From: Ephydatia muelleri
Lineage: Eukaryota > Porifera > Demospongiae > Spongillida > Spongillidae
Direction: 5' to 3'
DNA length: 64,000 nucleotides
Assembly: GCA_013339895.1 (NCBI GenBank)
Contig: JABACO010000009.1
Location: 6,798,020-6,862,019, forward strand
Made by a program: the position numbers and the translations under genes. Below are positions 34,197-44,644 of this stretch, one piece after another. Below the pieces are notes generated by a model that was not told the DNA's origin, searched no databases, and saw nothing but the letters and a program-made list of their open reading frames with translations. Position 1 is the first letter of the stretch, and every line of letters starts with the position of its first letter.

Positions 34197-35257
34197 ATGT
34201 ATGTGTGTGTATGTGTGTGTGTGGTACGTGCAAGTAGAAGTTGTATTTGAGTCTATTTCCATATATAGGTGAAGTGTCCCAACCAAGGCTTTGATACGTT
34301 ATACGATGAATGGTTGCAGTACAGCCCTGTGACATTAAATGGAACCACACAACCAGAGTATTTTCAAAAGAATTGTCTTGTTTTTATTCCCAGTGATCTG
34401 TTCTTATCCATTGATATCCTTAAGGATATATAGCCTTGGGGCTGGCAGTGACTTCACTATCTTCCTTCAACTGATGGGAATAAGCTGTGCTGACTTTGAA
34501 TATGTAGGCATATCAAATATGTGTCACATGACTTGTGACGCCTCACCTCCTCCCCTCCCGTCCCAGGTTAACACTACTAGCTATGCAGTGTACCACTCTG
34601 TGCATGACAACTTCTATTGGATGACCAACTTTGGAGACCCTTCATTCACCCACCATCAGGCAATGGGACTGATGTGGTTTAAGACTGCTATACTCCTAGC
34701 CACAACTCCAGTACTTCCCTATGACCCAAGGGATTATGCCATTTCCTTGCAGAATATCTTAGCTAGTTTTGTGCAACAGTACGGTGCTGTGCTTCAGAAC
34801 CAGAACATCTCCATGGAGTATATTGCTGATGAGTTGGAACAGTTTGTCACTGCATCTGTCACATTCTGGAACCAGCTCCAGACTGCAGCTTCCAACACAT
34901 CTATCAGTGAAAGAGCTCTCCGTATTCTGAATAACAAGCTGATGAACTTGGAGAGGGCTTTTATCATTCCAGAGGGACTACCAGGGAGACAGTACAAGTA
35001 AGAGCACCTGTGAAATGATCTTCCAAAGAGCATGACATTTCTTCTCCAGACATGTCATCTTCGCTCCAAGCTCAGTCGATTCCTATGCCAGTGCTACCTT
35101 CCCTGGACTCTCTGATGCAATATTCAGTGCCCTGCACCCTATACCTTCAGTCCCTCCAGACTGGGATGAAGTACGAAGACAATCAGATGCTGTATGGGTC
35201 CACATCCGATATGCCACTCAAGTGATGAAGCAACCTGGTCTGGAGTACCTCACATAA
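30442..35257 (+). CDS. FOLH1-like: Glutamate carboxypeptidase II-like membrane peptidase (M28B), copy 1
   Basis: Type II membrane zinc peptidase of the FOLH1/NAALAD2 family, expected to cleave terminal acidic residues outside the cell. Ten exons: 30442-31315, 31576-31678, 31743-31829, 33496-33784, 33949-34012, 34069-34136, 34269-34357, 34425-34503, 34567-34997 and 35050-35257. They total 2292 nt, 763 aa, with all phases agreeing. Order: cytosolic tail, membrane helix (about residues 24-45), protease-associated domain ([12 protein letters not shown]), catalytic domain, dimerisation domain. Zinc ligands are visible: His in GNHRDAW, Asp in VDPNSG, Glu pair in WDAEEYG, Asp in NVDSA, His in VYHSVHD. 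The later ATG at 30442 was chosen; an in-frame one lies at 30421. The Lys of the FOLH1 glutarate pocket (HNKYAG) is Ser here (VDSYAS). Confidence 0.9.
31830..33495 (+). other. Large third intron of the peptidase gene, copy 1
   Basis: A 1.67-kb intron, much longer than its counterpart in copy 2 (42287-42395, 109 bp), so copy 1 gained or copy 2 lost sequence here. AT-rich, with no gene recognised. Confidence 0.6.
34137..34228. repeat. (GT)n microsatellite starting at a splice donor
   Basis: A pure-to-impure GT tract begins directly after exon 6 (AAGATG|GTGTGCGT), so the repeat itself supplies the GT donor. Copy 2 has the same arrangement at 41635-41730. Confidence 0.9.
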
Positions 35258-35389
35258 CATTCAATACTGCTCTCTGTTATATGATATTTGGATAAGCAAT
35301 TGTTCTGTATTGTAAGTATTATTTTTGGGACATTTCCGTCACTGGTTATCGTATACAGCTGTTCTGCTCTTTTTAAGCCAATATGAAAG

Positions 35390-36008
35390 TTGCCCTGAAG
35401 TGGTGGCTTGGCGTGGACCCATCAAAGGGCTCGCAATGTGCCTCATGGCCGGGAAGCTCTCTTGACTGCCTCGGCTATTGCATTGTCACCTGTTAGCATA
35501 GGGGAGATGGGGTTGCTCATCACAGCATGCTTAGGAATATTCTTGCTGAGACCTGTTGCCAAGCTCACCTTAGTGTGAAGCTAGAAGCTGGTTATAACCT
35601 ATCTCCTGACCATTCCAGCTGATATCCTTCTACCCAACTGGTGCATGAAAAGGCCAGCAGCATTAGACATGTCTGTCACCTGTCCACTAACACTATTGGA
35701 AGGGGTAGTGTTGGCAGGTGCTGCTCTGACAGTCGAAAGCATTTCACCAATGACCGGTCCAAGTGTTCTAATCATGGGTGGCTATGCCCAGTAGTTGCCC
35801 AACATCCCATTAGTTGCTGAGTCCTCTGGAGTCTGGGGTACAGAGCATCAGTAAAGCTGGCACGTTGGCTTGCCACCCCTATTGTAAGTCCAAAACCATT
35901 GTTCTCCATGACATCTATGGGAGGCTAAACTTGAACCTGGTCCGGGCTAACTCAACAGTCAGGACACCGATCCTACATAGTCCAGGAATTTTCAGAGGCA
36001 TTGTATAA
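35390..36008 (+). pseudogene. C-terminal fragment of RT-type retroelement polyprotein
   Basis: Several frames hold traces such as SISKAGTLACHPYCKSKT followed by IYGRLNLNLVRANS (about 35840-35960). This is the C-terminal block of the same element family as 1874-2400 and 38340-40005. Stops and frameshifts are frequent. It lies just downstream of the peptidase gene, outside its coding region. Confidence 0.5.
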
Positions 36009-36009
36009 G

Positions 36010-37060
36010 CTTGTGTGTGTATGTACTTAAGTTCTGTATGTTTAGTAACTAAATTAATCAAATCGTTTAAATGGAACTGAACCATTTGGATATTTGCATC
36101 ATTTTAAGTGGATTACATTTTGATAAAATACTAAGATTATTCATCGTTCTAACAATTACAGCATACCTGCATGACAACACTTAGTCTAGGGACTGAATAT
36201 GCATAGTGACATCCCCACACTAGATAACACCATTATATATAAATCAGTTGCAAAGGCTTTTGTGTGTCAGATCTGGCAGATCTTTAAGGCTGGAACAGTT
36301 CAGATGACCATTTGGATCATGCAGAGTGGCAGATTGTAGCTGGTTAGAAAATCATCCCTGCAAAGCTGCCTTCTTGACTTAAGCAATATAAATGCAGCTT
36401 GGCGAAAGGCAGCGTGCACAGGCTGTTCTCAGGCTCTTCCAGCACATGTAGCAGTTTAGATTCCTACATCTCACAAAATGCATCAGAGTAGGTTCACGGT
36501 TTGCAGTATTCTTTTATGTACAATGCAGTAGCATTATGTGCATACACATATCTTTCTTACCCAGCTTGCACATCCTATAACCACAACCCATTCCCATCCC
36601 TCCCTTGTATACAGGTGTTGAGTTTTTAATGAACATCATTAGTCCTACCCTAGAAGCATAATTGGGGAGTTTCATACGTCTGTATCACTCTACAACATGT
36701 TTGCCAATTCTTAACTACCTCTTAGTTCTAATATTATCTTTCCTCTTTATCTTGATGGCCTATTGTTACCCACTATTATTTTGAGCCACTGACAATTAAT
36801 GCCTATGAATAGAAATGTCTTTTGCATCGATCCTCTTGTGTTCTCCCCTCTACCCATACATGCTATATGGTGACGTGACACTCTCCATAACTTCTGCATC
36901 CAGAACACTACAGGGAAATATCCGTATTAATTAGCAGCTCAATATGTTACACGCACATTCATTTATCTGTTGAACCTGGCCGTGATAATAGTAACTATAA
37001 CTAAGATTCATAATTTATGACATAGTCACGCGCGCGACAGAATCCGATGAGAGGTAGACA
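36010..37060. other. No gene seen
   Basis: AT-rich intergenic sequence between the convergent peptidase genes. No feature recognised. Confidence 0.4.
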
Positions 37061-37106
37061 CAAATTATGGTCCGACCCGACGCTGCTTAAAAATAAGCAA
37101 TAAAAA

Positions 37107-37258
37107 CCATGATGTCCATGCACTACTGAGGAAAATTACAATCCAAGTAGTATGATGTAACAACATAAAAGAAGAAAAATATATATACAGGTGAATAAAA
37201 GGAAGCCTACAACACCGGATGTTCACCCATCCAAGTACAGCGTGGTATGGTCGTAGGT
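37107..37258 (-). pseudogene. 5S rRNA-derived fragment with internal deletion
   Basis: 37205-37258 reads on the minus strand as the 5' end of 5S rRNA (CTACGACCATACCACGCTG) joined directly to its 3' part (TACTTGGATGGGTG and CCGGTGTTGTAGGC); about 60 bp of the middle is absent. A further 5S piece (GTCGGGTCGGACC) lies at 37072-37092. The flank 37107-37204 recurs at 38208-38300, giving a period of about 1.1 kb. Confidence 0.75.
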
Positions 37259-37815
37259 GTCTAAATGAGCTTGTATCAGGTTTATAAATTCAGTGGCATA
37301 GCAATATTGCCCTCCGAAATGTGTGATTCATCATCATTTGAAGATGCATTCTCTCCCCCCACCCCCTCCCCAAAACGAGGCCACCGTCACATTTAATATT
37401 TTTAAAAGTTAATGGTAGATCCACCTATATTTACGCCTTCGCGCGTACGCGTTCTGGCATAAACATGTACGTGTATTAAATATACATGTATATGGAACGT
37501 TCTATACGAAAATGGGTCTTGTGATTTATAACATAAAATTTAAATCGATATATCTTCCGAAATATTAACGCTATCGGGTTCCTATTTAAAAAAAAAAACA
37601 TACCACACCATTACTATATGTGAAAATCCATTTTGGTGTCTTACACATGCGGGGTACCGACGTTTCAAGGTCTGATACCACGTAGAGTTCAAAACGGCCA
37701 CATCTTCAGATAGGAGTGTCCAAATCGGTTCAAAATAGGTACCTATGTAGAAGGGTCCTACCGCTATTGATTTGTTCTGTTCGTTAATTTTTGCTTTATC
37801 CGTTATGGAGATACA

Positions 37816-37935
37816 AGTGTGCAAAGAAATTGCATATTTCCCTGGCGTTACGCGCCATTAACGTATTACGACTGGCTTCGATGACATCCTAGTAATACGT
37901 TAATGGCGCGTAACTCCCGGGAAATATGCCATTTC
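37816..37935. repeat. Palindromic element, about 115 bp
   Basis: Arms TGCAAAGAAATTGCATATTT and GTTACGCGCCATTAACGTAT, with complements ending near 37935, around a short spacer at about 37868-37890. It directly abuts the 3' side of the longest 5S-like copy. Confidence 0.8.
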
Positions 37936-37939
37936 TTTG

Positions 37940-38044
37940 CAACACCGGATGTTCCCAGGAATCCAAGTACTGATCCGACCCGACGCTGCTTAACTTCGGT
38001 GATCGGACGGGAACCGGTGCATTCAGCTTGGTATGGTCGTAGGC
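37940..38044 (-). pseudogene. Nearly full-length 5S rRNA pseudogene
   Basis: On the minus strand it starts CCTACGACCATACCAAGCTG, includes GATCACCGAAGTTAAGCAGC and GGTCGGATCAGTACTTGGAT, and continues TGGGAACATCCGGTGTTG, the typical animal 5S sequence. About 11 nt (the GGGTGACCGCC segment) are missing just after the internal C box, and the terminal TAGGC is replaced by the palindromic element. These lesions argue against a working gene. The sequence 5' of it (38045-38075) is shared with the copy at 37205. Confidence 0.8.
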
Positions 38045-38300
38045 GTCTAAATGAGCTTGTATCAGGTTTATAATCCACATTTGTTTGTCGATTATACAGA
38101 AACGTAAACGACTGCCTTGAATCGGACTGACACATGTACTGGTTGTGTACGACGCTTTCACGACGCATTCAATGCTATTGTTAATGTTGTTCAATAAAAA
38201 TGAACGAAACCATGATGTCGATGCACTATTGAGCAAAACTACAATCCAAGTAGTATGAGGTAACAACATAAGAAAAAAATGTATAGGTGAATAAAAAGAA

Positions 38301-38356
38301 GCCTACAACACGGGATGTTGCCAGGCGGTCACCCATCCAAGTACTGATCCGGCCCT
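38301..38356 (-). pseudogene. 5S rRNA 3'-half fragment
   Basis: Minus strand: GGGCCGGATCAGTACTTGGA, TGGGTGACCGCCTGGCAACA and TGTTGTAGGC, the 3' half of 5S including the segment deleted in the previous copy. It ends abruptly where RT-element sequence begins (about 38357). Confidence 0.75.
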
Positions 38357-40005
38357 ACAAGCCACACCCAGCTGATACTCTGCTGCCTTGTCTTTTAGCA
38401 CAGCACAGAGGCATTTCCCTGTAAGTCGTCTCAGTGATTCACCAACAGCAATTGGTCTTATGTCTGGTGAGCATCCTTTTTTCTCCTTGTTTAAAGCTGT
38501 TAAACTACACCAGCGAGAAACTTTGAGATGGATGGAGCAGCCTTCCCTGTTGCAAGAAGATTAACAACATCCCTAAGCAAGGAGCAAATGGGTGTAGGAA
38601 GAGGAATGCCAGCAGCATCAAACAGGTGCTGAATACGGAGCACTGAGTGGTCAGCTGCTGTTCCTTTAGGAAACAACTGCAAGGTGACCATGATATAAAT
38701 CAGGTCCCAGGACAATGGATTCAGATGGCATCAAAGGAGCTGTTGGAAGTGTATAGCAAAAGTTGCCATGTGACATCTGTGTTAGGGGCAATCCCATTTG
38801 ATAGAAGGGTGTGACAGGCCTTTCCATATAATTCATTCCTGGCCAGAGAAATTACCATGTCTATAATCTTAATTCTTGTTATTGTTGCCGAGGTTGTCAG
38901 TATCGACAGAAGGAAGATTAGTAAAGTGACCAACCTGGCCTTTAGCGATGTTCCAAAGAGTAACAAAGTCATTCTTAGCCCACATTTCACACAAGTCAAT
39001 ATGGATTGGCTTGTTGTGATGACCTCTGCGTTTAAAGGAGGGGAGTACACACTACGACAACATAAAAAGCTTCAGCCAGGCCCTCAGAGTTCTCAAAAAA
39101 GGTAACTTCCAAAAGGGTTAGAAGGTTTAGTGGTGTGGTGATCGAGACATCAAGTGCTGCTGTTTTGCCCAAGAACCAGTTAGGCAGCAAGTTGTCGGCT
39201 GGGCAAGATTTGCTGTGGTCACGAGTCAGGTTGTTGCCCACTTCCACCTGGACCCCTATGTGTGCTCGACGACAGGTTTCCACCAGGATGTCACTAACCC
39301 TGTTGTGGTGGGAGACCACATCCCACCATACTTTCAGGTGACTGCATGATGGCTGAGTGATCGAGTGCATTATGGGGGCACAGAGCATAATGAGAGCCCT
39401 CTGAAGTTTCAAGACCAAGCCACCACCACTTGATGGCAACCTGGAAGACGGGAGGATCCGGGTGAAGTCCAAAGCTCTCAGATGGGGTTACAAGCTGAAG
39501 CATGGGGTGAAGATATGGATAATAGATGGGCCTTGTCTGCCAATGGAGACAGATTCAGCAAATGGTTAAACAGATAGTCATCAAGCTTGGAAGACAGTTG
39601 ATTTTGAGTAGAAGGGAAAAGAACAGTCTTGGCAGTGATGGTCTGTTCTGGAGAAACCAATTTGTTCTAGACCCCTATAGCTTGAGACAGGTGGTGGACT
39701 GATTGAGGACCAAAGCCAGTAGAACAAATGGAGGAGATGAAAGTTGCAGATGAGTGGTGAGACAATGACCACAGCCCTAGCCAACCTCTGCTCTGGCTGA
39801 GCTGGGCCTGTTCCCAGGCAATGTTGGAAGTGTCAACACCCATGCACTGATTGAAAGCCCCATAGATGTCATCATCAAAAGGACTGAAGGCCTTTGATGA
39901 GAGTGATGTTGGTGTTGAACGGGCCAGGTGCACCAATTTACAAAACCCACCGCAGAGACAAAGATGGACCAGGGCAACCTGGGTCCACGAGACCAACTTG
40001 CTCAA
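38357..40005 (-). pseudogene. RT-type retroelement polyprotein fragments
   Basis: Minus-strand reading: 40005-39700 with FDDDIYGAFNQC, LSQSRGWLGLWSLSHHSSAT and STGFG; 39330-39130 with VEVGNNLT, CPADNLLPNWFLGK and DVSITTPLN; 38850-38720 with LYGKACHTLLSNGIAPNTD; and 38680-38360 with PICSLLRDVVNLLATGKAAP, LTALNKEKKGC and IAVGESLRRLTGKCL. The first two blocks are C-terminal and the last two are N-terminal parts of the family, so the locus seems to hold two truncated copies in tandem. Frames are heavily broken. Confidence 0.6.
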
Positions 40006-40279
40006 GCTGGGATATTAGAGCTCTAGCCTCCATCCATTTTGCTTCAATGAATGAGGAACAGAAATCTAGGTCACCAATGGCAACACAATCTAATTCTTGT
40101 TTTATGATTTTTTATTTTAATTATATTATTTGAAATTAAACAAAAGTGTATTGCTGCAATCACAAATTTTAGTTTGCTTTCACCACTAATTTTATAATAA
40201 GTACATTAATTTTAGTATCAAGTATGCAATGAACTTTGTTTCACAACGGTTATTTGGAATATTACAAGATTTTTCTGAC

Positions 40280-40350
40280 TGAATTGTGCCAAGTTGCTAC
40301 TCATTCAAACAAATAGGTTTTTGTGAATATTTGAATAACCTGATAACAGG
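40280..40350. repeat. Dispersed repeat fragment
   Basis: ATAGGTTTTTGTGAATATTT and AATAACCTGATAAC match 12740-12775 in the same orientation. Confidence 0.6.
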
Positions 40351-40578
40351 GTTAGTAGCATCACCCCTATGTGATTTCACATAATGGTACATTGCCACCG
40401 CAAATCCATCTGCTGCTGTCAAAATGGGTCTGGGAACAAGGCTAGCCATGGGTTATGGTTACTTACTTATAGATTACATAAGCATATAACATCTGTACAT
40501 GAAAACCAAAGACAGAAGCTGGTCACAAATAATACATAATAGTCCTATCTAAATGGCATTCAAGTGTGTTACTGGACA

Positions 40579-41662
40579 TCATATGAGGTACTCCAGACCA
40601 GGCTGTGTCATCACTTGAGTGGCATATCGGATGTGGACCCGTACAGCATCTGATTGTCTTCGTACTTCATCCCAGTCTGGAGGGACAGAAGGTGTAGGGT
40701 GCAGGGCACTGAATATTGCATCAGAGAGACCAGGGAAGGTAGCACTGGCATAGGAATTGACTGAGCTTGGAGCGAAGATGACATGTCTGGAGAAGAAATG
40801 TCATGCACATTGGAAGATCATTTCACAGGTACTCTTACTTGAACTGTCTCCCTGGTAGTCCCTCTGGAATGATAAAAGCCCTCTCCAAGTTCATCAGCTT
40901 GTTATTCAGAATACGGAGAGCTCTTTCACTGATAGATGTGTTGGAAGCTGCAGTCTGGAGCTGGTTCCAGAATGTGACAGATGCAGTGACAAACTGTTCC
41001 AACTCATCAGCAATATACTCCACGGAGATGTTCTGGTTCTGAAGCACAGCACCGTACTGTTGCACAAAACTAGCAAAGATATTCTGCAAGGAAATGGCAT
41101 AATCCCTTGGGTCATAGGGAAGTACTGGAGTTGTGGCTAGGAGTATAGCAGTCTTGAACCACATCAGTCCCAATGCCTGATGGTGGGTGAATGAAGGGTC
41201 TCCAAAGTTGGACATCCAATAGAAGTTGTCATGCACAGAGTGGTACACATCATAATAATCACCAGTCTGATGAAATGTGGAGGTCGTGGTAGTGATGGGA
41301 GCCTGATTATGCAATGCAACATTACAATTGATATGAGCAACCTACATATCGGAAATCAGCGCAGCTTATTCCCAGCAGTTGAAGGAACATGGTAAAATCA
41401 CTGCCTGATCCGAGGTTATCTATGCTGAAAGGTCAAGGAGTGAACAATATGGATCAATCGGAATACAAGCAAAGCCATCAGCCCTGAATTACTCTGGTCG
41501 TGTGGTTCCATTTAATGTCACAGGGCTGTACTGCAACCATTCATCGTATAACGTATCAAAGCCTTGGTTGGGACACTTCACCTATATATGAAATACATGT
41601 AGACTCAAATACAACTTCTACTTGCAAGTACCACACACACACATACACACACGCACACACAT

Positions 41663-41731
<69 letters not shown>

Positions 41732-43670
41732 ATCTTTGCAGCGGAGTAGATAACCTGGTAGAGCAAAGGGTTTGCACCAATAGATAGATATGTTGAACCT
41801 GATGAAAAGGAGTAGAAGTGGAAAGCAGGCAGCACCCAAAGTAGTACCTGCTACTGAAATGTCCACATTGATGTAGGCCACAGTATTAGGTCCAATCACC
41901 TTCTGCCTCTCCTGTATGTGTGTGTATGTGTGTGTGTACATTTGTGTATGTACAGATAGTATCTTAAAGAGTAAATACATGCTTCTCTTCCACCCACCTC
42001 CACCCACTCAGTGGACCCAATCAGTCCATATTCCTCAGCATCCCAGCTACACAGGACTATGCTACGACCAGGTCTCCATCCCTTGGTTCTCAATGTGCCA
42101 AATGCTCTGGCCATCTCCTGCAAAACTGCCGTCCCAGAGTTTGGGTCAACTGCTCCAAATACCCATGCATCCCTGTGGTTGCCAAGGATCACCATCTGAT
42201 CTGGTTCAACCTGCCCATATATGGTGCCAATGACATCATAGATGGTGCGCTGTTCCTGGTAGTTGTTGACTTGGATGAAGGCTTGGCTGCATGAGAGGGA
42301 GATGGAAGAAGGCTGGTGGTATAGTGTGTATAAACTCAACATGTGCAATGTGTGCATTTGAACTGCGCAGTATGAATAAAAATAACTGTGCGTACTTTGT
42401 GTTGTTCTCTGATTGCCATATACGGTAGCTCACATTCAGTCCTCCAATCCAATCATTGGGGGCAGTAATGTTGTCCAATTGGCTGCAGAAATAGCATTAG
42501 CTTAACACCACACCAAAGAGCTATTTGCAATGGTACCTCATGAAGTATACTGCATCTCCATATCCAATGGGCTGTACTGGTATGGAGGGAACTCCCCCAC
42601 TGGCCATCACTGAGCTGTAGCTCTCTCTGAACACACCATCTGAATAGGCACATGCTGGATTACACCAGTACTATTCTACTCATCTTTACCAAACATGCCT
42701 CCTCCTACCTAATGTAAGCTGCCCCTCCCTCTATATCAGCCATCTCTCTCTCCTCACCCACTTCCTCTATCTCCCAATACTAACCAAGGGATGGGACTAA
42801 ATTGGTGAGTGGATCTCCTTCAGGTTCCAAGAGACTTCCTCGCTGAAGACCATAGGGAGGCAGGCTTGGTCCATTAGGGTACACAAGGGTGCCACTGGGA
42901 GCATAATCTTCAGGATCAGAATATATGATCAGAGCTGAGCATCCATACGTTTGGGCCAAATGAGCTTTGTCTCCACGGTAAATGGCGCCATATCTGGCTA
43001 TGCAGATACGACCAGTCAAATTTAGAGACAGGTTTGTAGTCAGATACAAGAAGTCATCAATGGTAGCATAGTTGACGTAGACCAGTCTTCCAGTGGCACT
43101 ACCAGATCCAGAATATGCATTGAATGGCATGGCTACAGTGCTGTCATTCTCGCCAGGCGTCAGTGGGGTTTCTTGTGCAGTATGGGCGCTGTAAATAGTG
43201 TCTCCCGTCGCGTTCTTCAGGAGCAATACGTTAGGGTTAGAGGTGTTTGGGTAGCTTAGCAACACGGAGTAGTTGACCAATTGGACGTCATCAAACCCGT
43301 AGTTCACCCACTGGGTGTAGATGTCTTGCGCTAGTTTCATGTTCTGAGGCGATCCGGCGATGTGCGGGAGGACGGTTAGGCTTTGGAGGTTATTCCGTAT
43401 GTTGGTAGTGAGCAGTTGTTCATCGATCCAGCTGAGGACGGGAACAGAAGTACCACCATCAACGACGTTCGCACCCCACGAGGCTTGGCTACCGAGCGTT
43501 GATGTGGACGCAGCTCCACGAAATGCCGCCTTCCCAACGAGAAGGCCGATGACAAACGCTATTGCAAAACCAGACACCGCTGCTATGGTTGCGTAAAGTA
43601 GGTGCACCTTCGCTTTGGGCGAATGCACCCTCGTTGAACCGACCAAACTCTTTTCCTCATCGTTTTCCAT
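40579..43670 (-). CDS. FOLH1-like: Glutamate carboxypeptidase II-like membrane peptidase (M28B), copy 2
   Basis: Paralogue of the gene at 30442, same predicted activity, on the opposite strand. Exons: 43670-42785, 42639-42537, 42482-42396, 42286-41998, 41911-41848, 41798-41731, 41581-41493, 41424-41346, 41266-40839 and 40786-40579. They total 2301 nt, 766 aa, with all phases consistent; seven of the ten exon lengths in the middle and at the end match copy 1 exactly. Zinc ligands are retained ([32 protein letters not shown]). The ectodomain is almost identical to copy 1, while the first ~65 residues (tail, membrane helix, stalk) differ strongly. Several N-x-S/T sites suggest glycosylation. The FOLH1 pocket Lys is again Ser. 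Introns are shorter than in copy 1. Confidence 0.9.
41635..41730. repeat. (CA)n microsatellite abutting exon 6 of copy 2
   Basis: On the minus strand this is (GT)n starting immediately after AAGATG, so it forms the 5' splice site, as in copy 1. Confidence 0.9.
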
Positions 43671-44640
43671 ATTTTGTCAGGCTATTTGTCTTCAACGTGA
43701 CAAGACGATGAATTTAGGATTAAGGAACGCCCCTAGTCTGGAAATGTACCACTGCAATGTTACACCTACATGGTACCTCCGTTGCCGCCATAAGCTAAGC
43801 GGGCGCGTTATACACTTTTCTGTCGTTTGAGGAACGAATAAGACAGAAAGTATGTTCCTAGCAGAATATGGAGGCTTAGCCTATATGCAAGTTTGTGCAG
43901 CAGTGCATGGCAAGCATGTAGATCATGTAGACGGATAAGGAATGGTGGTGAGGCCCCTGAGGAAACTTGGGGAGTTCAGACCCAATAGTACGTAACGATG
44001 ATCACCGCTTACAGCATGACATCACGAAGTGAGAAATGCGACGGAACGTTGTTGCACCCATTTGTAACATAGCCTCGTCCCCAGGCCGTCAATTACTTTT
44101 TTCCCAGGGCGTGGGGACTAGGCTATTTGTGACAGACATTCCAATGCTATGGCCATCCCGCTATAGTAGGCCAATTGTGAAACCACCCGCCGTGATTGAA
44201 ATGTCACGGTGTTATAGTATTCTTATACCTAGTAGGGATGTTACAAAAAATTTCAAATCCAACCAATAGAAATAAAAATAGTACTGTCAAGAAGAGCGTA
44301 AAAAACAAAACTTAATGATACTCAAGCACAGCGCAGATGTTTAATATTTAAAAAGTTATCGCCATTTAAAGAGCAAAAATTAACGTTAATTTTTGTCACG
44401 GACGTCAATGAGAACCGTGCGACCCATTCTGCGTATTAAGCAATCACATGAAATTCGCAACGTAATGATGAATTATACTGTTGATATTTCTGTCACAATA
44501 GGAAATGGGTTCTTGTATTGAGTATCTTTATTAAAGAATAAAAATCACGCAATAATCACTCCCCCTTCTCGGCGAGTTTGAAGAACAAAAAATACATACA
44601 AAAACATCAAAAACGGTACAGGCCTGATACGTTTATTCTA
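43671..44640. other. Upstream region of copy 2; hairpin repeat
   Basis: No gene. 43808-43850 (CACTTTTCTGTCGTTTGAGG...) is also found at 16595-16637. A hairpin lies at 44070-44125, with arms TAGCCTCGTCCCCAGGC and GCGTGGGGACTAGGCTA, a snapback repeat of MITE type. Confidence 0.5.
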
Positions 44641-44644
44641 TTGT

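Noticed and set aside
34425..34440. Alternative acceptor ATATATAG at 34433 for peptidase copy 1 exon 8
   Set aside because: The acceptor at 34424 gives the same 79-nt exon length and Glu-Ile-x-x-Leu-Gly context as copy 2.
37940..38044. Functional 5S rRNA gene
   Set aside because: About 11 nt are missing after the C box and the 3' end is replaced by a palindrome.
41500..42007. Open frames across the CA tract near exon 6 of peptidase copy 2
   Set aside because: They run through the microsatellite and shadow real exons on the minus strand.
43360..43596. Plus-strand frame opposite peptidase copy 2 exon 1
   Set aside because: It is the antisense shadow of a conserved coding exon, and the same shadow exists in copy 1.
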